From positions 62,001 through 126,000 of the forward strand of contig NZ_JAAKEJ010000005.1 in the NCBI RefSeq assembly GCF_011039135.1: a stretch of DNA of 64,000 bases, given 5' to 3'. The DNA comes from Desulfovibrio sp. ZJ209 (GTDB lineage Bacteria; Desulfobacterota; Desulfovibrionia; Desulfovibrionales; Desulfovibrionaceae). The notes under the pieces were generated by a model. The model saw nothing but the letters and a program-made list of their open reading frames with translations. It did no database searches and was not told the DNA's origin. Numbering within the stretch: the stretch's first letter is position 1; every line of letters begins with the position of its first letter. This document shows, one piece after another, positions 35,994 through 45,701 of the stretch. Both the position numbers and the translations under genes were made by a program.

Positions 35994-37214
35994 ATGTCCC
36001 TCCGCGCACTCAGGCCTTTCCTTCTCGCCATTTTGCTGACCATTCCCGGGCTCGCGCTCCGCGTGCTGCACCCGGAGATCTCGCCGCTCATCACGGCGCT
36101 CCTCGCGGGCGTGGCCATTCTCGGCGCATCCTTTTTGCTGACCTGGGCCTGCGAGGTGGCGCAGCTCGACATCCCCCAAGCCATCGCCGTGGCCGTGGTG
36201 GCCTTCATCGCCGTGCTCCCCGAATACGCCGTGGACATGTATTTCACGTGGATGGCCGGGCAGGACCCCGCCGGCCCCTACTCCCACTATGCCATCGCCA
36301 ACATGACCGGCGCCAACCGGCTGCTCATCGGCGTGGGCTGGTCGGCCATCGTGCTCATTTTCGCGGCCCGCTACCACAAGGGCGTGGTGCTGCCCGCCGA
36401 CAAGCGCACGGACGTGCTCTTCCTCGGCATGGCGACGGTCTACGCGCTCTTCATCCCGGTCAAGGGCTCGCTCACCTGGGTGGACGGCGTCGTCCTGCTC
36501 TGCATCTATATATGGTATATCTGGATCGTGGCGCACCGCCCCTGCGCCGACGAAGAACCCGAAGGCCCCGCCGCGGCGCTGGCGAGGCTCTCGCGACCGG
36601 CGCGCCTTGCGACCATCATCTGCCTCTTTGTGTTCGCGGCGTGCGTCATCCTCTGCAATGCGGAACCTTTCAGCGAAAGCCTTGTCGCCAGCGGCAAGAT
36701 CCTGGGCGTCAATGAGTTCCTGCTCGTGCAGTGGCTCGCGCCCATCGCCTCGGAAGCGCCGGAATTCATCGTGGCGCTCATGTTCGCCTTTCGCGGCAAT
36801 GCTGCGCTGGCGCTCGGCAGCCTGCTCTCCTCCAAGCTCAACCAGTGGACGCTGCTCGTGGGCATGATCCCAGGGGTTTACGCCGCCTCCTCCGGCGGAT
36901 TTTATCCGCCCATAAACCTTGACAGCCACCAGTTTCAGGAAATACTACTGACGGCGGGGCAATCCCTGTTCGCAGTGGCCCTCCTGGCGGACCTGCACCT
37001 GCGCGTCCGCGAGGCCATCGCCCTGCTGACGCTTTTCGCGGCCCAGCTGCTCTCGCCGCTCTATGACGCGCAGCTGGAAGCCTTTTTGGGGCTGGCGCAC
37101 GACCCCTTGCGCCTGCACAATGTGTATGCGGGGCTCTATCTGGTGCTCGCCGTGCTGATCCTAGTCTGGCACCGGCGCGGCGTATGGGCGCTTAGGCGTG
37201 GCTTCAGGCCTTGA
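35994..37214 (+). CDS. Ca2+/cation antiporter (CaCA) family membrane protein, probable manganese exporter
   Basis: A 406-residue membrane protein with about 11 helices and the two alpha-repeats of CaCA exchangers: AVLPEYAVDMYFTWMAG in the first half and SEAPEFIVALMFAFRGNAALALGSLLSS in the second, including the acidic residues that bind the cation. The ribosome binding site is CAGGAGAA. The yybP-ykoY riboswitch directly upstream predicts induction by Mn2+, so efflux of manganese is the most likely job, although the family name suggests calcium or sodium. Confidence 0.85.
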   Translation: MSLRALRPFLLAILLTIPGLALRVLHPEISPLITALLAGVAILGASFLLTWACEVAQLDIPQAIAVAVVAFIAVLPEYAVDMYFTWMAGQDPAGPYSHYAIANMTGANRLLIGVGWSAIVLIFAARYHKGVVLPADKRTDVLFLGMATVYALFIPVKGSLTWVDGVVLLCIYIWYIWIVAHRPCADEEPEGPAAALARLSRPARLATIICLFVFAACVILCNAEPFSESLVASGKILGVNEFLLVQWLAPIASEAPEFIVALMFAFRGNAALALGSLLSSKLNQWTLLVGMIPGVYAASSGGFYPPINLDSHQFQEILLTAGQSLFAVALLADLHLRVREAIALLTLFAAQLLSPLYDAQLEAFLGLAHDPLRLHNVYAGLYLVLAVLILVWHRRGVWALRRGFRP

Positions 37215-37252
37215 GGCCGGCCCGCTGCGCGCCCCAAGCATGAGGAAACGGC

Positions 37253-38242
37253 ATGCAGCGTACAGCTTTTTCTCCCTTCGCGCTTTTCGTGATTCTCGTG
37301 GCGGCCCTCCTTCTCACTGCTCCGTACGCGAAGGCGGCAGGCGCCGAGGCGCGCCCGAACGCTCCCGCTGAAGACGCAGCAGCCGCGGCCAAGGCCCCCG
37401 GCGCCGCAAAGGCTGCCGCGCCGGAAGGCCAGGCCGCTTCCCAGGAGGCGGGCGTGTCCCACATCGAAAGCATCGCCCAGGAAAGCCCGGCGGCGGCTCC
37501 CGAGCCGGAAAACGCCGCCCCGGAACAGGCCGTCTATCCCGGCGTGATGAATGTCCATCTCCAGGGCGGCGGCGACGGCACCCCCAAGGTGAGCCTCAAC
37601 TATCCGGCCTTCCGGGCCGAGGCCGTGGATGCGGACATCCGCTCCTGGGCCGAGGGCGTGATGCGCTCCTACGAAGAGGAGGTGCGCGCCAGCATCGCCC
37701 CGGACGGCGAAAAGCCGGGCAGCTACGGCGTGTGGGACCTCACGGGGATGTACAGCCTCGAGCGCCCCTCGCCCAAGGTGGTGAGCGTCATCTTCAATGT
37801 CTACAGCTACACGGGCGGCGCGCACGGCAACCTCGTCATCACCTGCCGCAACTATGACCTCGCCACAGGCAAGCGCCTGGACTTCGCCGACCTCTTCAAG
37901 AACCCGGAAAAGGCGCTCGAGCTCATGTCGGCCTATGCGCGGGAACACCTCACCAAGAGCCTCGGCGAGGAGTCGGACGAAGAGATGATCCGCGAGGGCA
38001 CAGCGCCGGAGCTCAACAATTTCGGCGAGCTCGCGCTCACGCCCGCGGGCGTCACCATCCAGTTCCAGCCCTACCAGGTGGGGCCCTGGTCCGCCGGGCC
38101 GCAGCAGGTGGAAATGCCGCTCGCGGCGCTGGCCGCCGCCGGGCCCGAGCCCGCTATCTGGACCGAAGCTGCCAAGGCGGCCAAGGCGGATGACGCCGAC
38201 ACGCCCCCCGCCAAGGACGGCGCAGCCGGCGGGCGCAAGTAG
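37253..38242 (+). CDS. Exported DUF3298-domain protein (first of two tandem paralogues)
   Basis: A 329-residue protein with a signal peptide (FALFVILVAALLLTAPYAKA) and an Ala/Pro-rich, probably disordered segment to about residue 95. From there it has the DUF4163/DUF3298 pattern: a tandem alpha-beta domain with VFNVYSYTGGAHGN-like motif (VIFNVYSYTGGAHGNLV), the Leu-Asp-Leu-rich LDFADLFKNPEKALELM and a final FQPYQVGPWSAGPQQVEMPL. The domain occurs in RsiV-like and peptidoglycan-associated proteins and is thought to bind cell-wall fragments or proteins such as lysozyme. It ends 32 bases before the second copy. Confidence 0.75.
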   Translation: MQRTAFSPFALFVILVAALLLTAPYAKAAGAEARPNAPAEDAAAAAKAPGAAKAAAPEGQAASQEAGVSHIESIAQESPAAAPEPENAAPEQAVYPGVMNVHLQGGGDGTPKVSLNYPAFRAEAVDADIRSWAEGVMRSYEEEVRASIAPDGEKPGSYGVWDLTGMYSLERPSPKVVSVIFNVYSYTGGAHGNLVITCRNYDLATGKRLDFADLFKNPEKALELMSAYAREHLTKSLGEESDEEMIREGTAPELNNFGELALTPAGVTIQFQPYQVGPWSAGPQQVEMPLAALAAAGPEPAIWTEAAKAAKADDADTPPAKDGAAGGRK

Positions 38243-38274
38243 CGGGCGCCCGGCATCCCTCCAAGCTGGCTTCC

Positions 38275-39255
38275 ATGTTTCCCATGCCGTTCCCCGGTGC
38301 GGTCAGGGCTTGCCTGTGGGCTTTGGGCGCTGCCGTGCCCCTGCTTATGGCGGCGCTTGTCGCGGGCCTGCCCGGCGGCGCCTTCGCGGCGACGCCCCGT
38401 TTGCTGGCCGCTGCCGCCGCATCGCCGCAGGGGACTGATACCGCGCGCCCGGCCACGCCTGACACCACGGCAAACGCGCCAACTTCCGCAGCGGCATCTC
38501 CCCCCGACAGCCTCCCCGCCACTCCCGAGGATGCCGCGGCGCAGCTCTCCGGCTCGCAGTGGCCCGGCGTCATCAATCACCTGCTGCAAAGGCCGCTCCC
38601 CGGGGGCCCGGCGGACCCGCAGGGGGCCGTCATCCATATCGACTATCCATCCGTGGGTTCGCCCTCGGTTGACGCGGACATCCGCGCCTGGGTCACGGGC
38701 ATCGCCAACGCCTTTGAGGCCCACCTGGACCTGAGCCGTCCCGGCCTCACCGATGCCGACATGCTTCCCGTCCACGACGTGATGGAAGCGGACAGCGCCA
38801 CGGAGCAGCGCCCGGCCTTCGAGCTCTGGGGCTCCTACAGCATCAGCCGCCCGTCGGACGCGGCCATCAGCATCACCTTTGAGATCTGGAACTACACGGG
38901 CGCGCTTCAGGGCAACCTGGACATCCTCACGCTCAATTACAGCCTGCTCACCGGGCAACGCCTCGCCTTCATGGACCTGTTCGAGAAGCCCGAGACCGCG
39001 CTCACGCTCATGTCCGACTGGTCGCGCAAGGAGCTTGCCCCGCGCCTCGGCGCCACGACGCGCCTCACCGTGCTGGAAGCGGGCACCGCGCCGCTGGTGG
39101 AGAACTTTTCCAGCCTGACGCTCACGCCCGAGGGCATCTGCATCAATTTTCAGCCCTACCAGGTGGCCCCGTGGGCCGCGGGCGTGCAAAAGGTGGAAAT
39201 GCCGCTGGAAGCGCTCCTCCCGGCTGGCCCGCTGCTGGCGCTGTGGGGGCGCTGA
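38275..39255 (+). CDS. Exported DUF3298-domain protein (second tandem paralogue)
   Basis: A 326-residue paralogue of the preceding gene with the same layout: signal peptide (to about residue 39), Ala/Thr/Pro-rich linker, then the DUF3298-like domain. Matching blocks include VDADIRAWVTGI, EIWNYTGALQGN, TGQRLAFMDLFEKPETALTLM and FQPYQVAPWAAGVQKVEMPL. The GGAHGN motif of the first copy reads GALQGN here, so the His is lost, which may alter binding. No good ribosome binding site lies before the ATG, so translation may depend on the upstream gene. The two genes clearly arose by duplication. Confidence 0.72.
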   Translation: MFPMPFPGAVRACLWALGAAVPLLMAALVAGLPGGAFAATPRLLAAAAASPQGTDTARPATPDTTANAPTSAAASPPDSLPATPEDAAAQLSGSQWPGVINHLLQRPLPGGPADPQGAVIHIDYPSVGSPSVDADIRAWVTGIANAFEAHLDLSRPGLTDADMLPVHDVMEADSATEQRPAFELWGSYSISRPSDAAISITFEIWNYTGALQGNLDILTLNYSLLTGQRLAFMDLFEKPETALTLMSDWSRKELAPRLGATTRLTVLEAGTAPLVENFSSLTLTPEGICINFQPYQVAPWAAGVQKVEMPLEALLPAGPLLALWGR

Positions 39256-39275
39256 ACGCCGCACAAGGAGCCGTC

Positions 39276-39485
39276 ATGAATACTGAAGAACTCTTGCGCC
39301 TGCTGGCCTGCCCCGAATGCCTCGGCGACCTCGCGGCACTTGAGTGTGGGGGGGGCACCACCGGCTTCGCCTGCGAGGCCTGCGGCGTGGTCTACCCGGT
39401 GCGGGACGAGATTCCCGTCATGCTCGTGGAAGAGGCCATTCCCCGCGACAAGTGGGAACGCGACCACGCCGGGGGCAAAGCCTGA
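39276..39485 (+). CDS. Trm112/YcaR family small zinc-binding protein
   Basis: A 69-residue protein starting at the ATG at 39276 with AAGGAG 5-8 bases upstream. It has four Cys in two pairs, CPECLG and CEACG, and the family sequence VVYPVRDEIPVML. Bacterial members of this Trm112-like family have no settled role; the eukaryotic homologue activates methyltransferases. It overlaps the next gene by TGATG. Confidence 0.85.
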   Translation: MNTEELLRLLACPECLGDLAALECGGGTTGFACEACGVVYPVRDEIPVMLVEEAIPRDKWERDHAGGKA

Positions 39486-40063
39486 TGCGCCTGCTCATCG
39501 CCTCCGACCTGCACGGCTCGCTCCAGAGCCTGCACTTTCTGGAAGACCGCATCCGGGAGCTCGCGCCGGACATGGTGGTGCTCTTGGGCGACCTCGTCTA
39601 TCACGGCCCGCGCAATCCCCTGCCGCCGGGCTATGACACCCCGGGCCTCTTGCACGACATGCCCGGGCTCACCGCCATGCGGCCGCCCGTCACCGCCGTG
39701 CGCGGCAATTGCGACGCCGAGGTGGACGTGTGCCTCATGCCCTTCCCCATGCCGGAAAGCGCGTGGCTGGATGTGGATGGCTTGCGCATCTTCGCCTGCC
39801 ACGGCCACCGGCTGCCCGAGGCGCCGCCCGTTCCTAGCCTTCCTGCGGGCACGGTCATCCTGCGCGGGCATACCCATGTGCCGCGCGGCGAGACCCTGGA
39901 CGGCCTCCATTTCTGGAACCCGGGCTCCCTCTCGCTGCCCAAGCAGGGCTTCCCGCGCAGCTACGGCCTGTATGAAGACGGCGTCTTCCGCGTGCTCGCC
40001 ATGGACGGCGGCGAGATCCTGCGCCATGCACCGGCAGCTTCGTGCCCCGCCCCGGGCTGCTGA
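39485..40063 (+). CDS. yfcE: Phosphodiesterase of the YfcE/MJ0936 calcineurin-like family
   Basis: A 192-residue metallophosphoesterase. Motifs are RLLIASDLHGS (Asp, His), LLGDLVYHG, VRGNCDAEVD (Asn), CHGHRL and RGHTHVPR (His-X-His), which complete a dinuclear metal site. YfcE-type enzymes hydrolyse phosphodiesters in vitro; the natural substrate is unclear. The start overlaps the stop of the Trm112-like gene; a longer frame from 39344 runs through that gene and is not used. maf follows. Confidence 0.85.
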   Translation: MRLLIASDLHGSLQSLHFLEDRIRELAPDMVVLLGDLVYHGPRNPLPPGYDTPGLLHDMPGLTAMRPPVTAVRGNCDAEVDVCLMPFPMPESAWLDVDGLRIFACHGHRLPEAPPVPSLPAGTVILRGHTHVPRGETLDGLHFWNPGSLSLPKQGFPRSYGLYEDGVFRVLAMDGGEILRHAPAASCPAPGC

Positions 40064-40068
40064 ACGGG

Positions 40069-40737
40069 ATGGACGGCCAGACGCCCGCTGCACCGGCCGC
40101 GCCCGCGCTCTTCGTGGCCGCCCCGGGCGTGCGGGTGGTGCTCGCCTCGGCCTCGCCACGCCGGCGCGAGCTTCTCGCTTCGTGGGGCCTGCCTTTTACC
40201 GTCCTCACCGCGCCCGATGAGGAGGAGCCGCGCCCCGCAGCCGGCGAAGATGCCGCCGCCTATGCCCTGCGCGCCGCGAGGAGCAAGGCCGGCCGCGTGC
40301 GTTCCCTCCTGCCGTCCGGGGAGGCTTCCGCAAGCCTTGTCATTGCGGCGGATACCGTGGTCTGTCTGGACGGGCGCATCCTGGGCAAGCCCCGCGACAG
40401 CGCCGAGGCACTTGCCATGCTGGAACAGCTCGCCGGGCGCACGCATTCGGTGACGAGCGCCGTCGCCCTGCGCCTGCCCAAAAGCTGGCCAGGCCCCCAC
40501 GAAGAAGGTCTCACGGATACGGCCCGCGTGACCTTTGCGGACTGGCCGCGCGCTGTGCTTGAGGCCTATGCGCGCACGGGGGAGCCTGACGACAAGGCCG
40601 GCGCCTATGCCGTGCAAGGCCGCGGCGCCTTCCTCGCCGAGCGGCTTGACGGCGCGTGGAGCACCGTTGTCGGGCTGCCGCTCACGCCACTGGCGGCGCT
40701 GCTGCTTGGACGCGGGCTCATCCGACCTGCGGCGTAA
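40069..40737 (+). CDS. maf: Maf family nucleoside triphosphate pyrophosphatase
   Basis: A 222-residue Maf protein. It has the N-terminal VVLASASPRRRELLASWG motif, IAADTVVCLDGRILGKPRD and the C-terminal DDKAGAYAVQGRGAFL, all characteristic. It hydrolyses dTTP, UTP or modified nucleotides and is linked to cell-division control. An in-frame ATG at 40042 is possible; neither start has a strong ribosome binding site. The N-terminal 27 residues before VRVVLAS are Ala/Pro-rich and unusual for the family. Confidence 0.88.
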   Translation: MDGQTPAAPAAPALFVAAPGVRVVLASASPRRRELLASWGLPFTVLTAPDEEEPRPAAGEDAAAYALRAARSKAGRVRSLLPSGEASASLVIAADTVVCLDGRILGKPRDSAEALAMLEQLAGRTHSVTSAVALRLPKSWPGPHEEGLTDTARVTFADWPRAVLEAYARTGEPDDKAGAYAVQGRGAFLAERLDGAWSTVVGLPLTPLAALLLGRGLIRPAA

Positions 40738-40806
40738 CGTCCCTCCTCTCCGCGTTTTTTTGCCGCTTTCGTCGCCCGTCCGGCGCCTTCTCATAAGCGG
40801 GTAAAA

Positions 40807-40833
40807 TGAAAATGATTTTCTTTTTTCTTGACA
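40807..40833 (+). promoter_or_regulatory. Fur-like box and -35 element before feoA
   Basis: TGAAAATGATTTTCT (40807-40821) matches the 7-1-7 Fur consensus TGATAATNATTATCA at 12 of 15 positions. TTGACA follows at 40828-40833. The -10 17 bases further (AACTCT) is poor. A CATGGCG...CGCCATG hairpin lies at 40880-40901 in the leader. Iron repression of feoA is the expected outcome. Confidence 0.6.
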
Positions 40834-40946
40834 CCCGCGCCGCTTTGCGCAACTCTTGCCCCATGACAAATTTGCGGTACATGGCGTGAGTGAGCGCCAT
40901 GCCGGACGCGCGTGAGGGCAACCGGCGCGCAAGCAGAGGAGCGGCC

Positions 40947-41192
40947 ATGGGCGAGATCATCAGTCTGCGCAAGATGAAGGTGGGCCAGCAGGGCAAGATC
41001 GCCCGGGTGGAGGCGGCCGGCGAGGTCAATCGCCGCATCCGCGACATGGGGCTCATCCCCGGCGCCAAGGTTTCCGTGGTGGGCCGCGCGCCCCTCAAGG
41101 ACCCGGTGGCCCTGCGCCTTTCCGGCGTGACCATCTCCCTGCGCAACCGCGAGGCCGACCACATCACCGTGGAACTCACCGACAAGGCCTAG
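40947..41192 (+). CDS. feoA: FeoA-domain protein
   Basis: An 81-residue SH3-like FeoA protein starting at the ATG at 40947, which follows AGAGGAG. It has the family pattern VGQQGKIARVEA, RRIRDMGLIPGAKVSVVGRAPLKDP and ADHITVEL. FeoA helps the FeoB GTPase import Fe2+. No feoB is within the window; the next gene is on the other strand and unrelated. It may be an orphan or extra copy that modulates a FeoB encoded elsewhere. Confidence 0.9.
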   Translation: MGEIISLRKMKVGQQGKIARVEAAGEVNRRIRDMGLIPGAKVSVVGRAPLKDPVALRLSGVTISLRNREADHITVELTDKA

Positions 41193-41211
41193 GCCGGAAA
41201 GCAAGCCCCGC

Positions 41212-42477
41212 TCAGGATTGATGAAGGGGAGCCGCGGCCGCGAAAAGCCCGGTGACGGCTTCCCAAACGGCCGGGTCCGTGGCGCCCTCGGTGCTGATGA
41301 TGAGCACCCGCGCCCTTGGGCCGAGGCCCAATGCTTCCCGCGCCTTGGCCGCGTCCCCGTGGGTTTCCGGGCTCTCTTCCGGCCGCATGAGCCAGTGGAG
41401 CAGGCCCGCGCCCACGGCGCCGGACTCCCCTGAAACGAGAGCCGGGTCTTCCCCGAGCGGATGCGCCAAAAGGCGCATCCCGAGCCGCGCCACGTCATCC
41501 GGGCAAGCGCAGGCGGCATGCAGCGTGGCTGACAGCAGGGGCCACGCCAGCGCGCTCACCTCCCCACAGGAAAGCCCGGCCATGAGCGTTTCAAGACTGC
41601 CCGGGCAGGTGCGGGGGCGTCCGTCCCCGGCAGCCAGCGAGCGGAACACGCAGTCCGCGGCATGCGGCTCCACGCTCACGAAGCGCGGCTGCGCCAGCCC
41701 CCGGGTTCCCGGCACCGCCCCGAGGCACGACACCATGGCGGCAGCGAAGGAGCCGACACCCGCCTGCACAAAAACATGGGTCGGTCCTTGGCCCCCCATG
41801 CCCGCAAGCTGCTCCGACGCTTCCAGCGCGAGCGTGCCGTAGCCCTCCATGATCCACGAGGGGACCTTCTCATAGCCTTCCCAGGCCGTATCCTGCACGA
41901 GGATGCCGCCTGTCTCCCGGGCCTGCGCCGCCGCGTGGCGCACCGCGTCGTCATAGGCCAGTTCCGTGACCGTGCATTCCGCGCCCAAGGCGCGGATGGC
42001 CGCGACGCGCGCCGCCGAGGCCCCGGTGGGCATGAAGACACGCGCCCGGTGGCCCAAGAGGCCGGCGGCCCATGCAAGACCCCGGCCGTGATTGCCGTCC
42101 GTGGCCGTGACGAAGGTGAGCTCCCCCACCTGCGCCCGCGCCGCGCGCAAGCGCGCAAAATCCAGCGCGTGGGGCGCCACGCCCAGCCGCTCCCCAAGCA
42201 GGCGCGCCACCGCCCAGGCGGAGCCGAGCCCCTTGAACGCCTCGAGCCCGAAGCGGCGCGATTCGTCCTTGACGAACACGGCCCCGAGCCCGAGCCGCCG
42301 CGCGAGCGCCCGGAGCTCCACCAGCGGCGTGGGCACATATCCGGGCAAGCCCGCATGGAAGTTGCGTGCAAGGCGCGCCCCGGCCACAAGCACCCCGAGG
42401 TCGGCCTTTTCCTCCCGCCGGCTGTTGAAAACGACCTCCACCGGCCTGGGCATCTGTTCCCCCTTCCGCGCTGTCAT
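41212..42477 (-). CDS. dpaL: PLP-dependent diaminopropionate ammonia-lyase (DpaL/YgeX-like)
   Basis: A 421-residue fold-type II PLP enzyme. The Schiff-base Lys is Lys82 in EAFKGLGSAWAV, the phosphate-binding loop is near VQAGVGSFAAAMVSC, and FVTATDGNHGRGLAWAA is family-typical. Diaminopropionate ammonia-lyase converts 2,3-diaminopropionate to pyruvate and ammonia. The start at 42477 overlaps the stop of the RND gene (ATGA); an alternative ATG at 42453 has a better GGGGGAA site. The tight link with an efflux operon is odd and may be only a shared transcript. Confidence 0.85.
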   Translation of the reverse strand: MTARKGEQMPRPVEVVFNSRREEKADLGVLVAGARLARNFHAGLPGYVPTPLVELRALARRLGLGAVFVKDESRRFGLEAFKGLGSAWAVARLLGERLGVAPHALDFARLRAARAQVGELTFVTATDGNHGRGLAWAAGLLGHRARVFMPTGASAARVAAIRALGAECTVTELAYDDAVRHAAAQARETGGILVQDTAWEGYEKVPSWIMEGYGTLALEASEQLAGMGGQGPTHVFVQAGVGSFAAAMVSCLGAVPGTRGLAQPRFVSVEPHAADCVFRSLAAGDGRPRTCPGSLETLMAGLSCGEVSALAWPLLSATLHAACACPDDVARLGMRLLAHPLGEDPALVSGESGAVGAGLLHWLMRPEESPETHGDAAKAREALGLGPRARVLIISTEGATDPAVWEAVTGLFAAAAPLHQS

Positions 42478-45400
42478 GCCTTCCGCCCCAGGAGTTCGAG
42501 CCTGTGGGCGCGCTCGCGCCCATAGCGCAGCCTGAGCCAGAGCCTGCGGGCGCGGATGCGTGCATGGTCGAGGCAGAGATAGACCACCGGCGTGGTGTAG
42601 AGCGTGAGCAACTGGCTCAGCAGAAGGCCGCCCACGATGGCGACACCGAGCGGGCGCCGGATCTCCGCGCCGTCCCCGTGTCCGAGGGCCAGCGGCACGG
42701 CGCCGAGGATGGCCGCGGCCGTGGTCATCATGATGGGCCTGAAGCGCAGGGCGCAGGCCTCGCGAATGGCGGTTTCGGGCGTGAGGCGGCGCGCGCGCTG
42801 CGCCTCCAGCGCGAAATCGATCATCATGATGGCGTTTTTCTTGACGATGCCCGCGAGCAACAGCACCCCGATGAGCGCGATGACGCTGAACTCCATGCCG
42901 CAGGCCATGAGCGCCAGGAGCGCCCCGCCCCCGGCCGACGGCAGCGTGGAAAGGATGGTCAGCGGATGCACCAGGCTCTCGTAGAGCACGCCGAGCACGA
43001 TATAGAGCGCGGCCAGCGCCGCCAGGATCATGACCACCTGATTGCGCATGGTGTCGCTGTACATCTTGGCCGTGCCCTGAAAGCTGCCCACGATGTCCGC
43101 CGGCATGCCGATGCGCACGCGCGTTTCGGCGATGGCGGCCTGCGCCTGCGAGAGCGAGGCCCCCTCCGCAAGGTTGAACGACACCGTCACCGCAGCGAAC
43201 TGCCCCTGATGCGCCACGGAAAGCGGCGCGAAGGCCGGCCCCACGCTCGCCACGGAGAGCAGGGGCACGAGGCCGTCCTTGCCGGGCAGGCGCACCTTGT
43301 CCAGCGCCTCCGCGCCCTCGAGCCAGTCGGGCCCGTATTCGAGCACCACGCGGTACTGGTTCTTGTCGCGGTAAATGGTGGAAACCTGCCGTTGGCCGAA
43401 GGCATTGTTGAGGGCCGTGTCCACGTCGTTCATGGTCAGGCCCGCGCGCGCGAGGGCGTCGCGGTTGACATCGAGCATGGTCTGGAGGCCGCGCTCCTCA
43501 ATGTCGCTGTCCACGTCCTTGAAAAGAGGGTCGCGGGAGAGCGCTTCCTGAAGGCGGCGCCCCCAGAGGCGCAGGGCTTCGAGGTCGTCCGCCTGAAGGG
43601 TGTACTGGTATTGCGAGCGCGAGCTTCTGCCGCCCATCATGATGTCCTGCGCGGGACGAAGGAAGATGCGCAGGCCAGGCTCGGCGGAAAGCTGCGCCCT
43701 GAGGCGCCCGATGACGGCCTCGGCGCCCACCTTGCGCTCCTCGAGGGGCTTCAGGGCGATGAAGACGCCGCCGCCCGCGCGCGCGCCGGAAATGTGCGCC
43801 GAGACCTGCTCCACCGCCGGGTCGGCCCGGATGACATTGACGAGCTTTTCGAGCTTGCCCTGGATGGACTGGAAGGACGCGCTCTGGTCCGCCCTGATGC
43901 CGCCCATGATGACGCCCGTATCCTGCTGCGGGAAGAAGCCCTTGGGGATGATGACATAGAGCCACACATTGCCGGCGATGACGAGCAAAAGCCCGAGCAG
44001 CGTGAGGCGCGGATGGCGCAGCACCGTATCAAGGCTCACGGCATAGGCGCCCTGGAGCCGCGCGAGCCCGGCGCCCCACCACATGCCCGCCCGCGTCATC
44101 CAGCGGGCCAGCGGCCCCAGGCCCCCGGCGCGCAGGGCCTTGAGCTGCGCCTTGCGGCGCCTCACCTGCTCGTCGAAGGGCCTGAGCATCTGCGCGCACA
44201 TCATGGGCGTGGTCGTGAGCGAGACAAGCATGGACACGAGCACGGCGGCCGTCAGCACCACGGCGAATTCGCGGAAGAGCCGCCCCACCACGCCGCCCAT
44301 GAAGACGATGGGCGCGAACACGGCCACGAGCGAGAGCGAAATGGAAATGACGGTGAAGCCCACCTCGCGCGCCCCGCGCAGGGCCGCCCGCAGGGGGCTC
44401 TCGCCCAGCTCAAGGCGGCGCACGATGTTCTCGAGCACCACGATGGCGTCGTCCACCACAAAGCCCGTGGAGACGGTGAGCGCCATGAGCGAAAGATTGT
44501 CGAGGCTGTAGCCGCAGAGATACATGACCCCGAAAGTGGCGATGAGCGAGACCGGCGCGGCCACCGCCGGGATGGCCGTGGCGCGCACGTTGCGCAGGAA
44601 AAGAAAAGTCACGAGCACCACGAGCCCCATGGCGAGCATGAGGCTCTTTTCCACCTCGCGCAGCGAGGCGCGGATGGTGATGGAGCGGTCCATGCGCAGG
44701 GTGAGGTCCGCGCTTTCGGGCAGCCACGCGCGCAACTGCGGCAGCATGGCCTTCACCCGGTCCACGGTCTCGATGATGTTGGCGCCGGGCGAGCGGAAAA
44801 CGATGAGCAGGATGGCCGGCCGCCCGTTGGCCACGGCCATGTTGCGCACATCCTGCGAGGAATCCTCCACTTTCGCCACATCGCCGAGGCGGATGGTGCC
44901 GCCGTCCTTCTGCGCCACGATGAGCGGGCGGTAATCCTCGGCCGTGCCGAGCTGGTCGCTGGCGCCCACGAGCCAGGAGTGCTCGCCGTTTTCGAGCATG
45001 CCCTTGGGCAAAAAGGCATTCGCGCCCGCGAGCGTCTTGCGAACGTCCTCCATGGAGAGGCCGAGGCGCGAGACCGCGTCGGGGATGGCCTCCACGCGCA
45101 CGGCCGGGAGCGCCCCGCCGCCCACCGTGACCTCGCCCACGCCCGGGATCTGCGAGATCTTCTGCGCGAGCACCGTGGAGGCCGCGTCATAGAGCTGCGC
45201 GCGGGTGAGCACGTCCGAGGTGATGGAGAGGATCATGATGGGCGCGCCCGCCGGGTTCACCTTGCGGTAGGAGGGATTGGACGGCATGGTGGGCAAGGTG
45301 GAGCGCGCGGCGTTGATGGCCGCCTGCACGTCGCGCGCGGCGCCGTCGATGTTCCTGTCGAGGTCGAATTGGAGGACCACGTTGCTCGACCCGAGGCTGC

Positions 45401-45701
45401 TCGTGGAGGTCATTTCCGTCACGCCGGCGATGCGGCCGAGGGCGCGCTCCAGCGGCGTGGCCACAGTGGCGGCCATGGTCTCGGGGCCCGCGCCGGGCAT
45501 GCGCGCGCGGGCGACCACCACGGGAAAGTCCACCTCGGGGAGCGGCGCAACGGGCAAAAGTCCGAAGGACACCATGCCCGCCAGCGCCACGGCGATGGTG
45601 AGGAGTGTGGTCGCCACCGGGCGCCGGATAAAGGGCGCGGAAATGTTCCACGGCAAGAATTCCGGCCCCAGGCGCCGGCGCCGCTTCCCCTCCCCGCTCA
45701 T
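42474..45701 (-). CDS. mdtC: RND efflux permease, MdtC-like
   Basis: A 1075-residue RND permease with the usual 12 helices and two large periplasmic loops. Family hallmarks are present: [14 protein letters not shown] at the N-terminus, [34 protein letters not shown] (with the Asp used for proton transfer), [13 protein letters not shown], and late [19 protein letters not shown]. It resembles MdtC/MuxC, which form a heterotrimer with MdtB. Its start overlaps the stop of the MdtB-like gene. It exports drugs, bile salts or metal chelates; the substrate is not read from sequence. Confidence 0.88.
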   Translation of the reverse strand: MSGEGKRRRRLGPEFLPWNISAPFIRRPVATTLLTIAVALAGMVSFGLLPVAPLPEVDFPVVVARARMPGAGPETMAATVATPLERALGRIAGVTEMTSTSSLGSSNVVLQFDLDRNIDGAARDVQAAINAARSTLPTMPSNPSYRKVNPAGAPIMILSITSDVLTRAQLYDAASTVLAQKISQIPGVGEVTVGGGALPAVRVEAIPDAVSRLGLSMEDVRKTLAGANAFLPKGMLENGEHSWLVGASDQLGTAEDYRPLIVAQKDGGTIRLGDVAKVEDSSQDVRNMAVANGRPAILLIVFRSPGANIIETVDRVKAMLPQLRAWLPESADLTLRMDRSITIRASLREVEKSLMLAMGLVVLVTFLFLRNVRATAIPAVAAPVSLIATFGVMYLCGYSLDNLSLMALTVSTGFVVDDAIVVLENIVRRLELGESPLRAALRGAREVGFTVISISLSLVAVFAPIVFMGGVVGRLFREFAVVLTAAVLVSMLVSLTTTPMMCAQMLRPFDEQVRRRKAQLKALRAGGLGPLARWMTRAGMWWGAGLARLQGAYAVSLDTVLRHPRLTLLGLLLVIAGNVWLYVIIPKGFFPQQDTGVIMGGIRADQSASFQSIQGKLEKLVNVIRADPAVEQVSAHISGARAGGGVFIALKPLEERKVGAEAVIGRLRAQLSAEPGLRIFLRPAQDIMMGGRSSRSQYQYTLQADDLEALRLWGRRLQEALSRDPLFKDVDSDIEERGLQTMLDVNRDALARAGLTMNDVDTALNNAFGQRQVSTIYRDKNQYRVVLEYGPDWLEGAEALDKVRLPGKDGLVPLLSVASVGPAFAPLSVAHQGQFAAVTVSFNLAEGASLSQAQAAIAETRVRIGMPADIVGSFQGTAKMYSDTMRNQVVMILAALAALYIVLGVLYESLVHPLTILSTLPSAGGGALLALMACGMEFSVIALIGVLLLAGIVKKNAIMMIDFALEAQRARRLTPETAIREACALRFRPIMMTTAAAILGAVPLALGHGDGAEIRRPLGVAIVGGLLLSQLLTLYTTPVVYLCLDHARIRARRLWLRLRYGRERAHRLELLGRKA

